From CAVZTA01 sp963778025 (GTDB lineage: Bacteria; Chloroflexota; Limnocylindria; Limnocylindrales; CSP1-4): a stretch of DNA of 64,000 nucleotides. How positions within the stretch are numbered: position 1 is the first letter of the stretch; every line of letters starts with the position of its first letter. The translations under genes and the position numbers were made by a program. The stretch covers positions 186,001 to 250,000 of the forward strand of contig CAVZTA010000006.1 of the NCBI GenBank assembly GCA_963778025.1. The letters run 5' to 3'. The notes under the pieces were generated by a model. The model ran no database searches and was not told where the DNA came from. It saw only the letters and a list, made by a program, of their open reading frames with translations. Positions 26,318 to 36,231 of this stretch are shown in pieces.

Positions 26318-27885
26318 TCAGTCCAGCGTGTAGACCCCGATGGTCCGTTGCGGCGAGGCGATGAAGCGGTCGAGCTCGGTCGCGCGGAGGTCGGCCGGGG
26401 CGGTGCCGCCGAGACTGCCGCCGGGATCGCGGCGTCGCAGGTGCCGCCCTCGAGGAGCTCGGTGAAGCGCGGGTCGCACACGATGACCAGCACGGTGCCC
26501 GAGGCCGGCGCGGCACCCGGGTGCGTCAGCGGCGCGCCCGCGCGCGTGAGCGGGAAGCCCACGGCGTCGGCGTTCTTGAGGCTCGGCAGGCTCACCAGCT
26601 GGATCGGTCGGCCATTCGCCAGGCCGGCGATACGTGCGGCGCTCTGCTCGGCGGCCGGCCAGCCGCCGTCCCACGCCTTTGCCTGCGGGCTGCCGACGAC
26701 CTCGAGCGCCACGATCAGGATGACCGCCGCGACGGCCCCGATCACCGCACGGCCGCTGCCGTCCGGTGCGCGCAGCGCCGCGACGGAGATCGTCGATGGC
26801 AGCACCGCCGCGATCGCGAGGGCCAGCAGGACGTCCACGATCGGGTCGACGAAGGCGTGGTAGTGGTCGTTGGGGAGGCCGGCGACCACCGTCGCCAGAG
26901 ATGGCGCCGCGACGACCAGCGCGAGGATCGACCAGACGAGCGTTCCCGTCAGCCAGCGCACGGCGACCCGCTGTGGACCTCGATAGACCGCCCAGCAGAC
27001 CGCGATGGCCAGGATGACCAGCAGCGCCGAGAGCATCGCCACGATCGGCCGGTCGGTGATCAGCGCGGCCAGCGGCCAGGCGAGGACCCGCCACGCGACG
27101 ATCGGCAGTCGCTCCAGGAGCGACGGACCGGCTCCTCCGCCGGACGCGATCCACCCGGCGATCGCCTGGGTCTCGGCGAACGAGTGCGTCAGCTCGTGGA
27201 TGACGAGCGGCACGTACATCAGGGCGATGACCACCGCGCCGAGGAGTCCCGCCCGAACGACCGACGCGCGACGATCGCCGCCGGTCCGGCGGACGTCGGC
27301 CAGCCACAGCGCGACGACCGGCGGCAGCAGGATCACGCCCAGCACGTGGCACTGCATCACGATGCCCACGCCCAGCGCCGCGCCGATCCACCACCGCGGG
27401 CGCTCCATCGACCACGCCCGCCACGCGCATGCGAGCCCGAACGCCGAGGCGACCGGGATCAGGTTCGGGTTCCAGATGAAGGTCGACTGCTCGATCGCCG
27501 CCGGCGATACCGCCGCGAAGAGGCCGGCGATCAGCCCCGCCCATCGGCCGCCCATCGATCGCGCGAGCCACCACGTGGCGGCGACCGTGCCCACGCCCGC
27601 GAGCGCGATGAATGCGGTGACGCCGATCGGGTCCGAGCCGGTGAGCCATGCCGCAGGTGCGAGCAGCCAGTAGTACAGGGCGCCGTGGTGGAACGTCCCG
27701 ATCGAGGTCGGCGGGCCGAGGAGGGGCACGATCCCGTCCCCCACGAACGAGCGGAGCACGAGCATGTCGTGCCCCTGGTCGGCATCCCACGTGCCTCGCC
27801 CATCGAGCCCGATGAAGCGCAGCGCGGCGGCCAGGACGACCAGCCCGAGCAGGCCCGCCAGGTCGCGTCGGTCGGTCGCCGTCAC
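26318..27885 (-). CDS. GT39-like membrane glycosyltransferase (one frame change near the 3' end)
   Basis: Multi-spanning GT-C enzyme expected to add a sugar from a polyprenyl-phosphate donor. GTG 27885 overlaps the nfo stop (GTGA). The N-terminal loop GTWDADQGHDMLV carries the Asp motif of the fold, followed by HHGALYYWLLAP and about nine to ten hydrophobic segments. The C-terminal soluble part has VCDPRFTELLEGGTCDAAIPA. After that the homologous end (RATELDRFIASPQRTIGVYTLD, in two pieces) continues in another frame to a stop at 26318, so one indel lies near 26.43 kb. The gene appears complete apart from that. Confidence 0.75.
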
Positions 27886-28865
27886 GCGGGCTCCGCGAGC
27901 GGCAGGTCGTCCGGATCCTCGGCGGGGCCGGAGCGCGAGCGCGACCGTCGCAGCTCGAAGGCCTCGCGTGGCAGCTCGGCGAGCGGTCGACCCGCCGCGA
28001 GATCGCGCGCTCGCTGGAGGTTGATCGCGTCGTAGCCCTCGTCCATGCCCGGTGTCTCGATGAGGAACGCGACGTGCCCCAGGGCGGGATGCGTCAGGAC
28101 GTTCCGCAGGCCCCGCGCGCCGATGCGCCCCGCGCCCAGGTGCTCGTGGCGGTCGAGCCGCGACCCGAGCTCGGAGCGACTGTCGTTGAGGTGCACCATC
28201 ACCAGCCGGTCGAGCCCGATCCGGCGGCCGAATGCATCGAGCAGCGCCTCGACCGTGGCTCGCGACCGGAGGTCGTAGCCCGCGCCCCAGAGGTGCGCCG
28301 TGTCCAGGCAGTAGCCGATCCGCGCCGGGTCCACGCCGTGCTCGACCAGCGCGCGGTCGATCGCCTCCAGCTCGTCGATCGTGACGCCCAGGCCGAATCC
28401 GCTCCCGGCGGAATCCTCGAGGACGAGTCGGGGGACGCCCGCGCCGGGTGGCACACGCGCCAGCACGGCGGCGATGCCCGTCGCCAGCGCCTGCACGCCC
28501 GCTTCCGCGCCGGCCCCACGATGGGACCCGATGTGCACGTTCACGAACGACGCACCGTACGCGATGCCGGTCCGCAGGTCGGAGGTCAGGACCTCGATCG
28601 ACTGGGCGTGGAACGTCGGCTCGTCGCCCGCGAGGTTGACGAGATAGGCGGCATGGATCGCGAGGGGCCGGATGTCGAGCTCCCCGAGCCGCTCCCGGAA
28701 CCGCGGCAGCTCCTTGGGCAGGGTCGGCCGTCGACGCCACGCCGTCGGGTTGTCGCAGAAGATCTGGAGGGCTTCGGCGCCGATCTCGTGCGCTCGCTCC
28801 ACCGCCCGGACCATCCCCGCGCCGAGTGGGAGATGCGCACCCAGCCGGCGCCCGTCGGACAGCAT
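27882..28865 (-). CDS. nfo: Endonuclease IV (AP endonuclease)
   Basis: Zinc-dependent TIM-barrel enzyme that cuts DNA at abasic sites. At 327 residues it is a little longer than usual because of a basic C-terminal tail. Metal-site motifs seen in order: AIHAAYLVNLA, VNVHIGSH, LVLEDSAGSG, YCLDTAHLWGAGYD, MVHLNDSRSELGS, RHEHLGAGRIG and FLIETPGMD. The start has no ribosome-binding site but a TACGCT -10 box ends eight bases upstream, so the mRNA is probably leaderless. It is divergent from the DUF2087 regulator. Confidence 0.93.
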   Translation of the reverse strand: MLSDGRRLGAHLPLGAGMVRAVERAHEIGAEALQIFCDNPTAWRRRPTLPKELPRFRERLGELDIRPLAIHAAYLVNLAGDEPTFHAQSIEVLTSDLRTGIAYGASFVNVHIGSHRGAGAEAGVQALATGIAAVLARVPPGAGVPRLVLEDSAGSGFGLGVTIDELEAIDRALVEHGVDPARIGYCLDTAHLWGAGYDLRSRATVEALLDAFGRRIGLDRLVMVHLNDSRSELGSRLDRHEHLGAGRIGARGLRNVLTHPALGHVAFLIETPGMDEGYDAINLQRARDLAAGRPLAELPREAFELRRSRSRSGPAEDPDDLPLAEPA

Positions 28866-28873
28866 CGCCCGAG

Positions 28874-28879
28874 AGCGTA
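28874..28879 (-). promoter_or_regulatory. -10 box for leaderless nfo transcript
   Basis: TACGCT on the minus strand with eight bases to the nfo ATG. It fits the leaderless pattern seen at four other genes in this window. Confidence 0.5.
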
Positions 28880-28925
28880 GCGGACGCTCGAGGCACGGCC
28901 ACGGCTCGGAGGTCCGGGTGGTCGC

Positions 28926-28931
28926 TAGACT
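28926..28931 (+). promoter_or_regulatory. -10 box for leaderless DUF2087 gene
   Basis: TAGACT with eight bases to ATG 28940 and no ribosome-binding site, which implies the transcript starts at or next to the start codon. Confidence 0.55.
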
Positions 28932-28939
28932 CGGGCGCC

Positions 28940-29530
28940 ATGGATGGTCGCGAGGAGCGGCAGCTGGATCCGGCGTCGCTCGCCGCGTTGCGGGCGCTCG
29001 TCGACCCGGGTCGGCTTCGGCTGGTCGGGCAGCTGGCGATCCGCCCGATGACTCGTGAGGCGCTCGGCGAGGCCGTCCATCAGCCGCCCAGCGCGCTCAT
29101 CAAACCGCTCGAGCAGCTCATCCGCGCGGAGGTGGTCGAGGCGCGTCCGGCGAAGGGCGGCGCGCTGTTCGCGCTCCGCGGGGACCGGATCGGACAGCTC
29201 GCCCGCGTCCTCGCGACGCTCGACCACGGCGAGGACGATGCCGCGGCGGAGCTCGCCGCCCTGACGGGCGTTCCCGCCGAGGACGCGAAGGTGCTCCGCC
29301 ACTATCTCGACGACGGGCGACTCACGACGATCCCGGCACAGGCGTCGAAACGCCTGATCGTCCTGCGCTGGCTCCGGGATCAGGTCTTCACCGAGGACCG
29401 GGAGTATCCCGAGAAGGAGGTCAACCAGCGGATCGCGGTGATCCACCCGGATCCCGCGGCGCTGCGCCGCTACCTCGTCGACGAGGGGCTGGTCACCAGG
29501 ACCGCCGGACGGTATCGCCGCGCGACCTGA
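28940..29530 (+). CDS. ArsR-like winged-helix protein with C-terminal DUF2087
   Basis: Putative transcription regulator of 196 residues. Residues 8-70 form an ArsR-type winged helix (LAALRALVDPGRLRLVGQLA, PPSALIKPLEQLIRAEVVEA). Residues 120-192 match DUF2087: DDGRLTTIPAQASKRLIVLR, YPEKEVNQRIA, HPDPAALRRYLVDEGLV and RTAGRYRR. ATG 28940 is chosen because homology starts there and a -10 box lies eight bases upstream. The ligand or target is unknown; the divergent position suggests it might sense conditions relevant to nfo, but this is speculative. Confidence 0.85.
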   Translation: MDGREERQLDPASLAALRALVDPGRLRLVGQLAIRPMTREALGEAVHQPPSALIKPLEQLIRAEVVEARPAKGGALFALRGDRIGQLARVLATLDHGEDDAAAELAALTGVPAEDAKVLRHYLDDGRLTTIPAQASKRLIVLRWLRDQVFTEDREYPEKEVNQRIAVIHPDPAALRRYLVDEGLVTRTAGRYRRAT

Positions 29531-29550
29531 GCTCTGCGCCGCCGGAAGGC

Positions 29551-30159
29551 TCAGTGGCTGCCGTTGGTCCGGCCGGACTTCTTGGGCTTCAGACCCGCGG
29601 TGTACTCGCCCCCGACGATCGGCTCGATGACGCCGTAGTCGCCGTCGTCGCGCCGGTAGAGGACCGCGATCTTCTCGGTCTCGGCATTGACGAACACGAA
29701 GAACGCGTGCCCCAGGTCGTCCATCGCGGTGATCGCGTCCTCCTCGAACATGGGCTCGAGGGCGAACCGCTTCGTCTTGACGACGCGCCGCTCGCTGGTG
29801 GACTCCGCGGTGCCATCGGCGATCTTCCGCAGGATCGCCTTCTCCTGCTCCGGTCGGGCGCGCACGCGCGGCCGCTCCTTGTGGTCCTTCGCCTGCCGCT
29901 CGACCTTGTCGAGGACGACATCCACCGCCGCCTGGTAGGAGGCCCCCGCCGCGTGGCTGCGCAGGGTATGCCCGTCGATGACCAGGGTGACCTCGGCGAT
30001 GTGCGCGTCCGAGGCGCTCCGATGCGCCTCGTTGGACAGCTCCAGCACCGCGTCAGACCGGTCGTCGAGGAGCCGTTCGAGCCTCGAGAACTTGCGCTCC
30101 GCGTACACGCGGACGCGGTCAGGGACCTCGAGATTCTTGCCTCTGACGATCGTCCGCAC
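29551..30159 (-). CDS. hpf: Long-form ribosome hibernation promoting factor
   Basis: Binds the 30S subunit and dimerises ribosomes in stationary phase. GTG 30159 is chosen because it follows GGGGAGGT and begins the family start VRTIVRGKNLEVPDRV; the frame is open to 30306 without homology. Of 202 residues, about 1-100 are the HPF/YfiA domain (YAERKFSRLERLL, HIAEVTLVIDGHTLRS, YQAAVDVVLDKVERQ). Residues 140-195 are the long-form dimerisation domain (KRFALEPMFEEDAI, GHAFFVFVNAETEKIAVLYR, GDYGVIEP). Convergent with the DUF2087 gene, 20 bases between stops. Confidence 0.93.
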   Translation of the reverse strand: MRTIVRGKNLEVPDRVRVYAERKFSRLERLLDDRSDAVLELSNEAHRSASDAHIAEVTLVIDGHTLRSHAAGASYQAAVDVVLDKVERQAKDHKERPRVRARPEQEKAILRKIADGTAESTSERRVVKTKRFALEPMFEEDAITAMDDLGHAFFVFVNAETEKIAVLYRRDDGDYGVIEPIVGGEYTAGLKPKKSGRTNGSH

Positions 30160-30245
30160 GGCTGACCTCCCCGGTGCGCCCAGCGGCTGCACCGCTGCTC
30201 TGGACGACGTGGGCGGGTCGGACGCGGTCCGCCTCGCTGGGGCCG

Positions 30246-30251
30246 AGTATA
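30246..30251 (-). promoter_or_regulatory. -10 box upstream of hpf
   Basis: TATACT on the minus strand, about 87 bases before the hpf start, is the best -10 match in the gap to comFC. No convincing -35 is visible, as can happen in stress-sigma promoters. Confidence 0.4.
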
Positions 30252-30318
30252 GGCCTGCCCGCCATCGGCTCCCCGTCGGGCCTCGGACATGATGGGCTCG
30301 TCCCAAGGAGCGTGCGGG

Positions 30319-30993
30319 TCATCGTTCGCGTGCCACGGTGACCGCGGACACGCCCATCGCGCCCGCCTCGAGCAGCGCCTCGGCGCACGCCGCGAGGGTC
30401 GCGCCGGTCGTGACGACGTCGTCGACGAGCACGACCCAGCGGTCCTCCAGCGGCCGCGGGTCGCCGGCCACGACGAAGGCGCCACGCACGTTCCCGGCCC
30501 GCCGATCGCGACCCAGGCGGAACTGCGCCTCGGTCGCGCGACGCCTGACGAGGCAGGCTCGCATCGGGAGGCGCAGCGCGGCCGCGGCGACAGCCGCCAC
30601 GAGCTCCGCCTGGTCGTATCCGCGCTCCCGACGCCGCGCCTCATGGACCGGCACCGGGACGAGCAGATCGCCGCCCGCGCCGACCTCCCGCCAACGGCGC
30701 GCCACCGCCTCGCCCAGCGGGATCGCCAGCCGCCGCTCGCCGGCGTACTTCAGGACGTGGAGCGCGCGGCGCACCGTGCCATCGAAGGGCGCGCACCAGT
30801 CGAGCTGCAGGAGCGGCGCCGGGACGTCGCTGAGGAGGCCCAGCGGCGTGCCGCCCGGGACCCCGCGTCGGACGTCCAGCGCCGGCAGGCAGGCATCGCA
30901 GATCGGGGCGCCCTCCCGCCCGCAGCCGGCGCACGTCGCCGGGAACGCAGCATCGAGCGCCGTCCCGACCAGTCGCCCGACGAGCGTCGCCAT
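30319..30993 (-). CDS. comFC: ComF-family phosphoribosyltransferase-like protein
   Basis: Associated with DNA uptake and natural competence in other bacteria. The 224 residues contain a zinc-finger-like set of Cys at 21, 24, 32 and 35 (CAGCGREGAPICDAC), then LKYAGERRLAIPLG, VPVPVHEARRRERGYDQAEL, and the PRPP-binding loop VVLVDDVVTTGATL. All are diagnostic of ComFC. hpf follows on the same strand, a common arrangement. No comFA is present in the window. Confidence 0.92.
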   Translation of the reverse strand: MATLVGRLVGTALDAAFPATCAGCGREGAPICDACLPALDVRRGVPGGTPLGLLSDVPAPLLQLDWCAPFDGTVRRALHVLKYAGERRLAIPLGEAVARRWREVGAGGDLLVPVPVHEARRRERGYDQAELVAAVAAAALRLPMRACLVRRRATEAQFRLGRDRRAGNVRGAFVVAGDPRPLEDRWVVLVDDVVTTGATLAACAEALLEAGAMGVSAVTVARER

Positions 30994-31181
30994 CGCGCCC
31001 GGAAGCCTCGCACGCGCCGCTTACCACCGGATCATCCGCGGCTTACCGCCGACGTACCGCTCGACTCACCCCCATCGACGCGGGAACCCAGGCCGAGCGC
31101 CGATGGCCCGTTCGTCCGGTTGCCCGCGCGCACCCGGGGCGGCACCATGACGGCGGCCCCAGCGCCGTACCGAGGCTGTGC

Positions 31182-33490
31182 ATGACGACCCTCGACGCGA
31201 GCGATCGCGCCGCGACACCGGCCGCCGAGCTGCAGCTCGGTCGGCGCTCGCTCGCCCCGGCGATCCCGGCCGCGCTCGCGTTCGGCACCACGATCGGCCT
31301 GTCAGCGTTCCTGCTGTTCAGCGTCGAGCCGCTCATCGGCCGCCTGGTCCTGCCGGTGTTCGGCGGTGCGGGCGGCGTCTGGGCGACCGTCCTCGCGTTC
31401 TTCCAGGGCGTCCTGCTGCTCGGGTACCTGTACGCGCACGTGTCGGCGACGCGGCTCTCCGTGCGCACCGGCGCCGTGCTTCACCTCGTCCTGGCGGTCG
31501 TCGCGGTCGCCGCCACTGCGACCGCCCCACAGCGCGTCGCCTCGCTGCGCCTCGACGGCGTCCCGACGCTCCTGAACCTCGTCGCGATGCTCGCGGTGAT
31601 CATCGGACCGGCGGCGTTCGTCCTGACGGCGACGACCCCGCTGATGTCCTCGTGGTACGCCCGCGTCCGGCGCGCGGCCGATGCATCCGCGTCCGAGGCC
31701 GATCCCTACTGGCTCTATGCCCTGAGCAACGGCGGCTCGTTCGTCGCGCTGCTCGCCTACCCGTTCATCGTGGAGCAGACGATCGGTCTGTCGACGCAGC
31801 GGACGGTGTGGTTCGGCGGGTTCATCGCCTTCGTCCTCGCGCTCACCGTGGCCGCGGTGAAGTACGCGGGCACGGTGCGCACCGTTCGCGTGGACGCGGC
31901 TGCCGGCGCGGTCCGGACGACGCTCACCCGCGACCGACGCCTGCGCTGGCTGCTGCTTTCGGCGGTGCCGGCGGGACTCCTGTCGGCGGTGACGAACTTC
32001 GTCACGACCGACCTCATCTCGGCGCCGCTGTTGTGGGTCGTCCCGCTCGCCGTCTACCTGGCGTCGTTCGTGGTCGCGTTCTCGGCGTCGGGGCGGGCAC
32101 GGATCGTCCCGATCGCCATCGCGCTCGCGCCGGCGGTGCTGACGCTGATGTGGGTCCCCCTCGGTTCGGCGGCCGGGTGGCCGATCGTCCCGCTCCTCGT
32201 CATCGAGTACCTGGGCCTCGGGATCCTGGCGGTCGCCCTGCACGGCCGTCTCGCCATGGACCGCCCGGCGGCCGACCACCTGACCGACTTCTACCTCACG
32301 ATGTCGACCGGCGGCGTCATCGGCGGCGCGTTCGTCGCGGTGATCGCCCCGCTGGCATTCGACGGCGTCTGGGAGTACCCGCTCCTGCTCGTCGGGGCCG
32401 CCGTCGCGCTGGCGATCCGTCTGGAGGGCGACTCCGCGTCCGCCACCGGCCCGCGCGGCCGGCCGCTGCGCCGCCTGCTCCGTGGCTCGCCGATGCGGCT
32501 GGTCCCGTTCGCGCTCGTCGCCGCGGTCCTCGTGTGGTCGATGGCGGCTCGAGCAGTCGCTGGGGTTGGAGGCGGGTTGGCGCTGGCTGGCCCTCGGCGG
32601 GCTGGTCCTCCTGGTGGGCGGCGTGCGCTGGTTCTTCGCGGGGACGACGGCGCTCGTGCTCATCCTGGCCACGTTCATCCTGCCGCCGGCGCCGGTGTTC
32701 CGCGATCGAAGCTTCTTCGGCGTCGTGGAGGTCCTGCGCGGTCCGGAGGCCACCGTCCTGATGCACGGCACGACCGTTCACGGGGTCGAATGGAACGACC
32801 GGTCGACGCACCCCGATCCGGGCACGTACTACTCCGCGTTCGGTCCCGCCGGCGACGCGTTCCGGGTGCTCCAGGCGGCCGATCCGTCGGGCGCGGACAT
32901 CCGCGTCGTCGGGCTGGGCGCGGGATCGCTCGCCTGGTACACGACAGGCCGGCGACCGCATGACGTTCTACGAGATCGACCCGCTGGTCGCCCAGGTCGC
33001 CCGCGACACCCGGTACTTCGACTACCTCGCGAAGGCGAAGGGCACGGTCGACGTGCGGATCGGCGATGGGCGGCTGCTGCTGGAGGCCGATGCGCCGTCG
33101 AGCGTCGACATGGTCGTGCTGGACGCGTTCTCCTCCGACGCGGTCCCCGTCCACCTGATCACGCAGGAAGCGCTCGGCGATGCGCTGCGCGCGCTCCGGC
33201 CGGACGGGATGCTCCTCGTCCACGTCTCGAACCGCTACTACGATCTGGCGCCCGCGATCGGCGCAGCGGCGCAGCGGTTGGGCGTTTCGGTCCTGGAGCG
33301 CGAGTTCGAACCCGACCAGGCGCAGCGCGACGCGGGCGCGGGACTCTCCGACTGGATGGTCCTCACCCGCTCGCCGGAGCGCGTCGCCGACTTCCGCGCC
33401 GCCGGCTGGGTGCCGCCGCGATCCTCGGACCGCCCGCTGACCGACGACTTCCCCGACCTGCTGCGGCACCTGCGACCGGGCGCCTGGTAG
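31182..33490 (+). CDS. Membrane-fused spermidine-synthase-like protein (two frame changes)
   Basis: Fused multi-spanning membrane protein plus Rossmann methyltransferase-fold domain, a family often labelled fused MFS/spermidine synthase; the substrate is not established. ATG 31182 starts a 450-residue membrane part with about ten helices (AFLLFSVEPLIGRLVLPVFG, ALSNGGSFVALLAYPFIVE, HLTDFYLTMSTGGVIGG). Homology then moves from frame 0 to frame 1 near 32.55 kb (APVFRDRSFFGVVEV, HPDPGTYYSAFG, IRVVGLGAGSLAWY). It moves to frame 2 near 32.95 kb (GDRMTFYEIDPLVAQVAR, VVLDAFSSDAVPVHL), ending at 33490. All parts are conserved and in order, so two single-base errors or recent mutations are likely. Confidence 0.75.
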
Positions 33491-33540
33491 CTCGCCGGCG
33501 CCGAGGGCGCGGCGCGAGCGACCGTCGCTGGTCGAGCGTC

Positions 33541-33715
33541 GTGCACCGGATGCGGCTTACGGCGAACGGGCGGAGTGACGGCGACGCGCTGAAGCGCCGA
33601 GCGGCCGTTCCGACGTCGGCCGGTGCACCCGGTGCGCGGGCGGTCGAAGGAGGCAGCTGGAGACGGCTGGGACCCGTCGGGTGATCCCAAGCGTCGCAAC
33701 ATGCACCCGGTGCAC
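33541..33715. repeat. GTGCAC-core interspersed element, copy B (inverted)
   Basis: 175 bp with cores GTGCACCGGATGCGGC (33541), GGTGCACCCGGTGCGCG (33622) and ATGCACCCGGTGCAC (33701-33715). The CTTACGGCGAA next to the left core is the reverse complement of the TTCGCCGTAAG at the right end of the 42.25-kb copy, so this copy is inverted. It lies between two convergent genes, in a gap of about 290 bases that otherwise holds nothing recognised. Confidence 0.6.
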
Positions 33716-33782
33716 GCCGGCCGGGTGGCGGCGCGCCGGCCGGCCGTGTGGCGGCGCGCCCGGCGAGGCGCGCGCACGAACC

Positions 33783-34169
33783 TCAGGGCGCTGCGACGAT
33801 CTCCACGCGGTCGCCGACCTGCGTGTGCGTCGCGTCGATCGTGCCCACCGGGAGCTCCAGCACGCCGTCGGCGCCGCGCACCAGCGGCACGAGACCCACC
33901 CAGCGCCGCAGCCCGCGATGGACGGACTTCACCGTCCGCGACCCATCGCCCGCCGGCTTCGACACGAACACCGCGTCGATCGGGAAGCGCATGAACATCA
34001 TGTGGATGCCGTTCGAGGCCGGCAGCCACAGGCCGCCACCCGGGGCCAGCGAGCCGCGCCCCATGAGGCCCATGAACTTGCCCCACAGCGAGGCGGCGGT
34101 CTCGAGCCCCGTCGCCAGGTCGCTGTCACGCGTCAGATTGCGCGCGGAACCGGTCGCAGATACGGGCAT
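33783..34169 (-). CDS. DUF192 family protein
   Basis: Small conserved protein of 128 residues; the function of the family is not established. Seen: ATGLETAASLWGKFMGLMGR, LWLPASNGIHMMFMRFPIDA, VFVSK, GADGVLELPVGT. The first about 15 residues are polar and there is no signal peptide, unlike many exported members. It lies 90 bases after tadC on the same strand, so it may be co-transcribed with the Tad genes. Confidence 0.88.
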   Translation of the reverse strand: MPVSATGSARNLTRDSDLATGLETAASLWGKFMGLMGRGSLAPGGGLWLPASNGIHMMFMRFPIDAVFVSKPAGDGSRTVKSVHRGLRRWVGLVPLVRGADGVLELPVGTIDATHTQVGDRVEIVAAP

Positions 34170-34259
34170 GAGCGGGCAGATCCCCCGAGCACGGCGACGG
34201 CCCGATCGGGTGACCGGGCCGCGAGTACGCCGAGTGAGTGACGGACGAGGCGGAGGCGC

Positions 34260-35192
34260 CTACGTCTCGAGGTTGATCATGATGAGGATGATCGCCGGGC
34301 CAAGGATGACGATGAACAGCGACGGGAAGATGCACCCGACGAGCGGGAACAGCATCTTGATCGGCGCCTTCGCCGCCATCTCCTCCGCGCGCTGCCGGCG
34401 CTCGATGCGGAGCTGCTCCGACTGGACCTGGAGCACCTTCGAGATCGAGACACCCAGCTGCTCGGCCTGGATGATCGCGCCGATGAAGTTCGTCAGGGCC
34501 GGCACCTCGGTGCGCGCGACGATGTCCCGGAGCGCATCGCGGCGCGCCTTGCCGACACGGATCTCGGCCAGGGCCCGGCGGAACTCGTCCGTCAGCGGCC
34601 CCTTGAGCTTCTCGACGACCTTGCCCAGCGCGCCGTCGAAGCCGAGGCCGGCGCGCACGGAGATCGTGAGCAGGTCCAGGGCATCCGGGATCTGGAGCAG
34701 GATCCCCTTCTGGCGCTTCCGCACCCGGCCGCCGAGCCAGAACTCGGGGACGGTGTAGCCGAACACGCCGCCGACGATCGACATCAGGGCGCCCAGGATG
34801 AAGGGCATCGTCATGATGTTCACGATCGCGAACAGGAAGAAGAACAGGATCCCGCCGACGATCGCGCCGACGACCTTGACGCCGAGCCAGTCGGCGACGC
34901 GCAGACCCGACGGGTTGCCGGCCAGGGCCAATCGCTTCTCGGTCTTCTCGGTGAACGACACCGAGCTCATGCGCGAGGCCGAGCTCGACAGTCGGCCGAC
35001 CAGCGGGCGCAGCGTCCGCTCGAGGAACGGCTGCTGCAGCTCGAGCTCTTCGAGGTTCTTCGCCTGAGCGGTGCCGAGCTGGGTCAGACGGGCCTGCACC
35101 GGGTCGACCGGCGCGTTCCCGGCGAGGCCCAGGATGATCAGCAGGATCGCCCCGGCCGCGAGTGCGGCGATGAGGATCGGGATGGCATCCAT
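34260..35192 (-). CDS. tadC: Tad pilus inner-membrane platform protein TadC
   Basis: Type II secretion F-type membrane protein of the Tad/Flp system. The 310 residues comprise an N-terminal membrane helix (ILIAALAAGAILLIILGLAG), two central helices (VVGAIVGGILFFFLFAIVNI, GALMSIVGGVFGYTVP), and the GspF-like helical domain (LLTISVRAGLGFDGALGKVV, IQAEQLGVSISKVLQVQSEQ). A last helix is at the C-terminus. It starts four bases after tadB stops, so the two are coupled. Confidence 0.92.
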   Translation of the reverse strand: MDAIPILIAALAAGAILLIILGLAGNAPVDPVQARLTQLGTAQAKNLEELELQQPFLERTLRPLVGRLSSSASRMSSVSFTEKTEKRLALAGNPSGLRVADWLGVKVVGAIVGGILFFFLFAIVNIMTMPFILGALMSIVGGVFGYTVPEFWLGGRVRKRQKGILLQIPDALDLLTISVRAGLGFDGALGKVVEKLKGPLTDEFRRALAEIRVGKARRDALRDIVARTEVPALTNFIGAIIQAEQLGVSISKVLQVQSEQLRIERRQRAEEMAAKAPIKMLFPLVGCIFPSLFIVILGPAIILIMINLET

Positions 35193-35196
35193 CGGG

Positions 35197-36204
35197 CTAG
35201 ACCTCGATGTCGACGATTTTGCGGATGAGCATGAACCCGATGAACATCGCCACTCCGCCGATGAACAGGATGATGACGCCGGCCGGCAGCCCGATGAGGC
35301 TGACGCGATCGTCGAACATCGGAGCGAGGAAGCTCGGCGCGCCGATGAACAGGAAGCCGGCGAGGCCGATCGGGAGGAAGCCGACGACGTAGCCGGACAG
35401 TCGCTGCTGTGCGGTCAGGGTCTTGATCTCGCCCTTGATCCGGACCCGCTCGCGGATGGTGAACGCGATCGAGTCGAGGATCTCGGCGAGGTTGCCGCCG
35501 ACCGTGTGCTGGATCGAGATGGCGGTCGCCATCAGCTCGAGGTCGTCCGACTTCACGCGCCGGACCATGTTCTCCAGCGCCTGCTCGAACGGCAGGCCCA
35601 GGTTGACCTCGCGGATGACGCGCGCGAACTCGGTCGACACGGGCGGTCGTGACTCCCGGACGACCATCTCGATCGCCTGGAGGAACGAGGAGCCCGCGCG
35701 AAGGGCGTTCGCGATGAGGGTGATCGTGTCGGGGAGCTGCTTGTTGAACGCGTTCAGGCGGCCGCTCTTGCGGCGGCCCAGCCAGAAGCGCGGCAGGAAG
35801 AAGCCGACGACCGCCCCGATGATCCACACCAGCGGGCTGCTGAACGCCTCGATGAAGGGCGACAGCAGGATCATCACGAGCGGGATGCCGATGGTCGATG
35901 CCGCCCAGATCATCAGGTACTCGGTGGGCTTCAGCTTCAGGTCCGCGCGCGCGATCTCGCGCGCGAGGTTCGCCCCGAAGTCGCGGCCCTCGACGACCTT
36001 GTTGAACTGGGTGAGCGCCTCGCTCGACTGCAGGGCGGCCGCGAGGCCGCCGGCGCTGGCGGCAGGCTTGTCCTGGCGACCGGAGGCGTATCGCTCGAGG
36101 CGCGCGCTGACGCCCGATCCATCGCCGGACATCGCGACGCCGAAGGCGATCAGCAGGATCGCACCAGCTGCGACCCCGGCCACGGCCAACGTCATGGGAT
36201 CCAC
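35197..36204 (-). CDS. tadB: Tad pilus inner-membrane platform protein TadB
   Basis: Partner of TadC in the pilus platform. The 335 residues have the same GspF-type fold: an N-terminal helix (LAVAGVAAGAILLIAFGVAM), a cytoplasmic segment, then LIANALRAGSSFLQAIEMVV and SIQHTVGGNLAEILDSIAFT, with helices at the end (VGFLPIGLAGFLFIGAPSFL). The N-terminal linker before residue 100 is longer than in TadC. Start is ATG 36204, 28 bases after tadA. Confidence 0.92.
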   Translation of the reverse strand: MDPMTLAVAGVAAGAILLIAFGVAMSGDGSGVSARLERYASGRQDKPAASAGGLAAALQSSEALTQFNKVVEGRDFGANLAREIARADLKLKPTEYLMIWAASTIGIPLVMILLSPFIEAFSSPLVWIIGAVVGFFLPRFWLGRRKSGRLNAFNKQLPDTITLIANALRAGSSFLQAIEMVVRESRPPVSTEFARVIREVNLGLPFEQALENMVRRVKSDDLELMATAISIQHTVGGNLAEILDSIAFTIRERVRIKGEIKTLTAQQRLSGYVVGFLPIGLAGFLFIGAPSFLAPMFDDRVSLIGLPAGVIILFIGGVAMFIGFMLIRKIVDIEV

Positions 36205-36231
36205 GAGCGTTCCTCCCTTCGTCGGGCCAGC

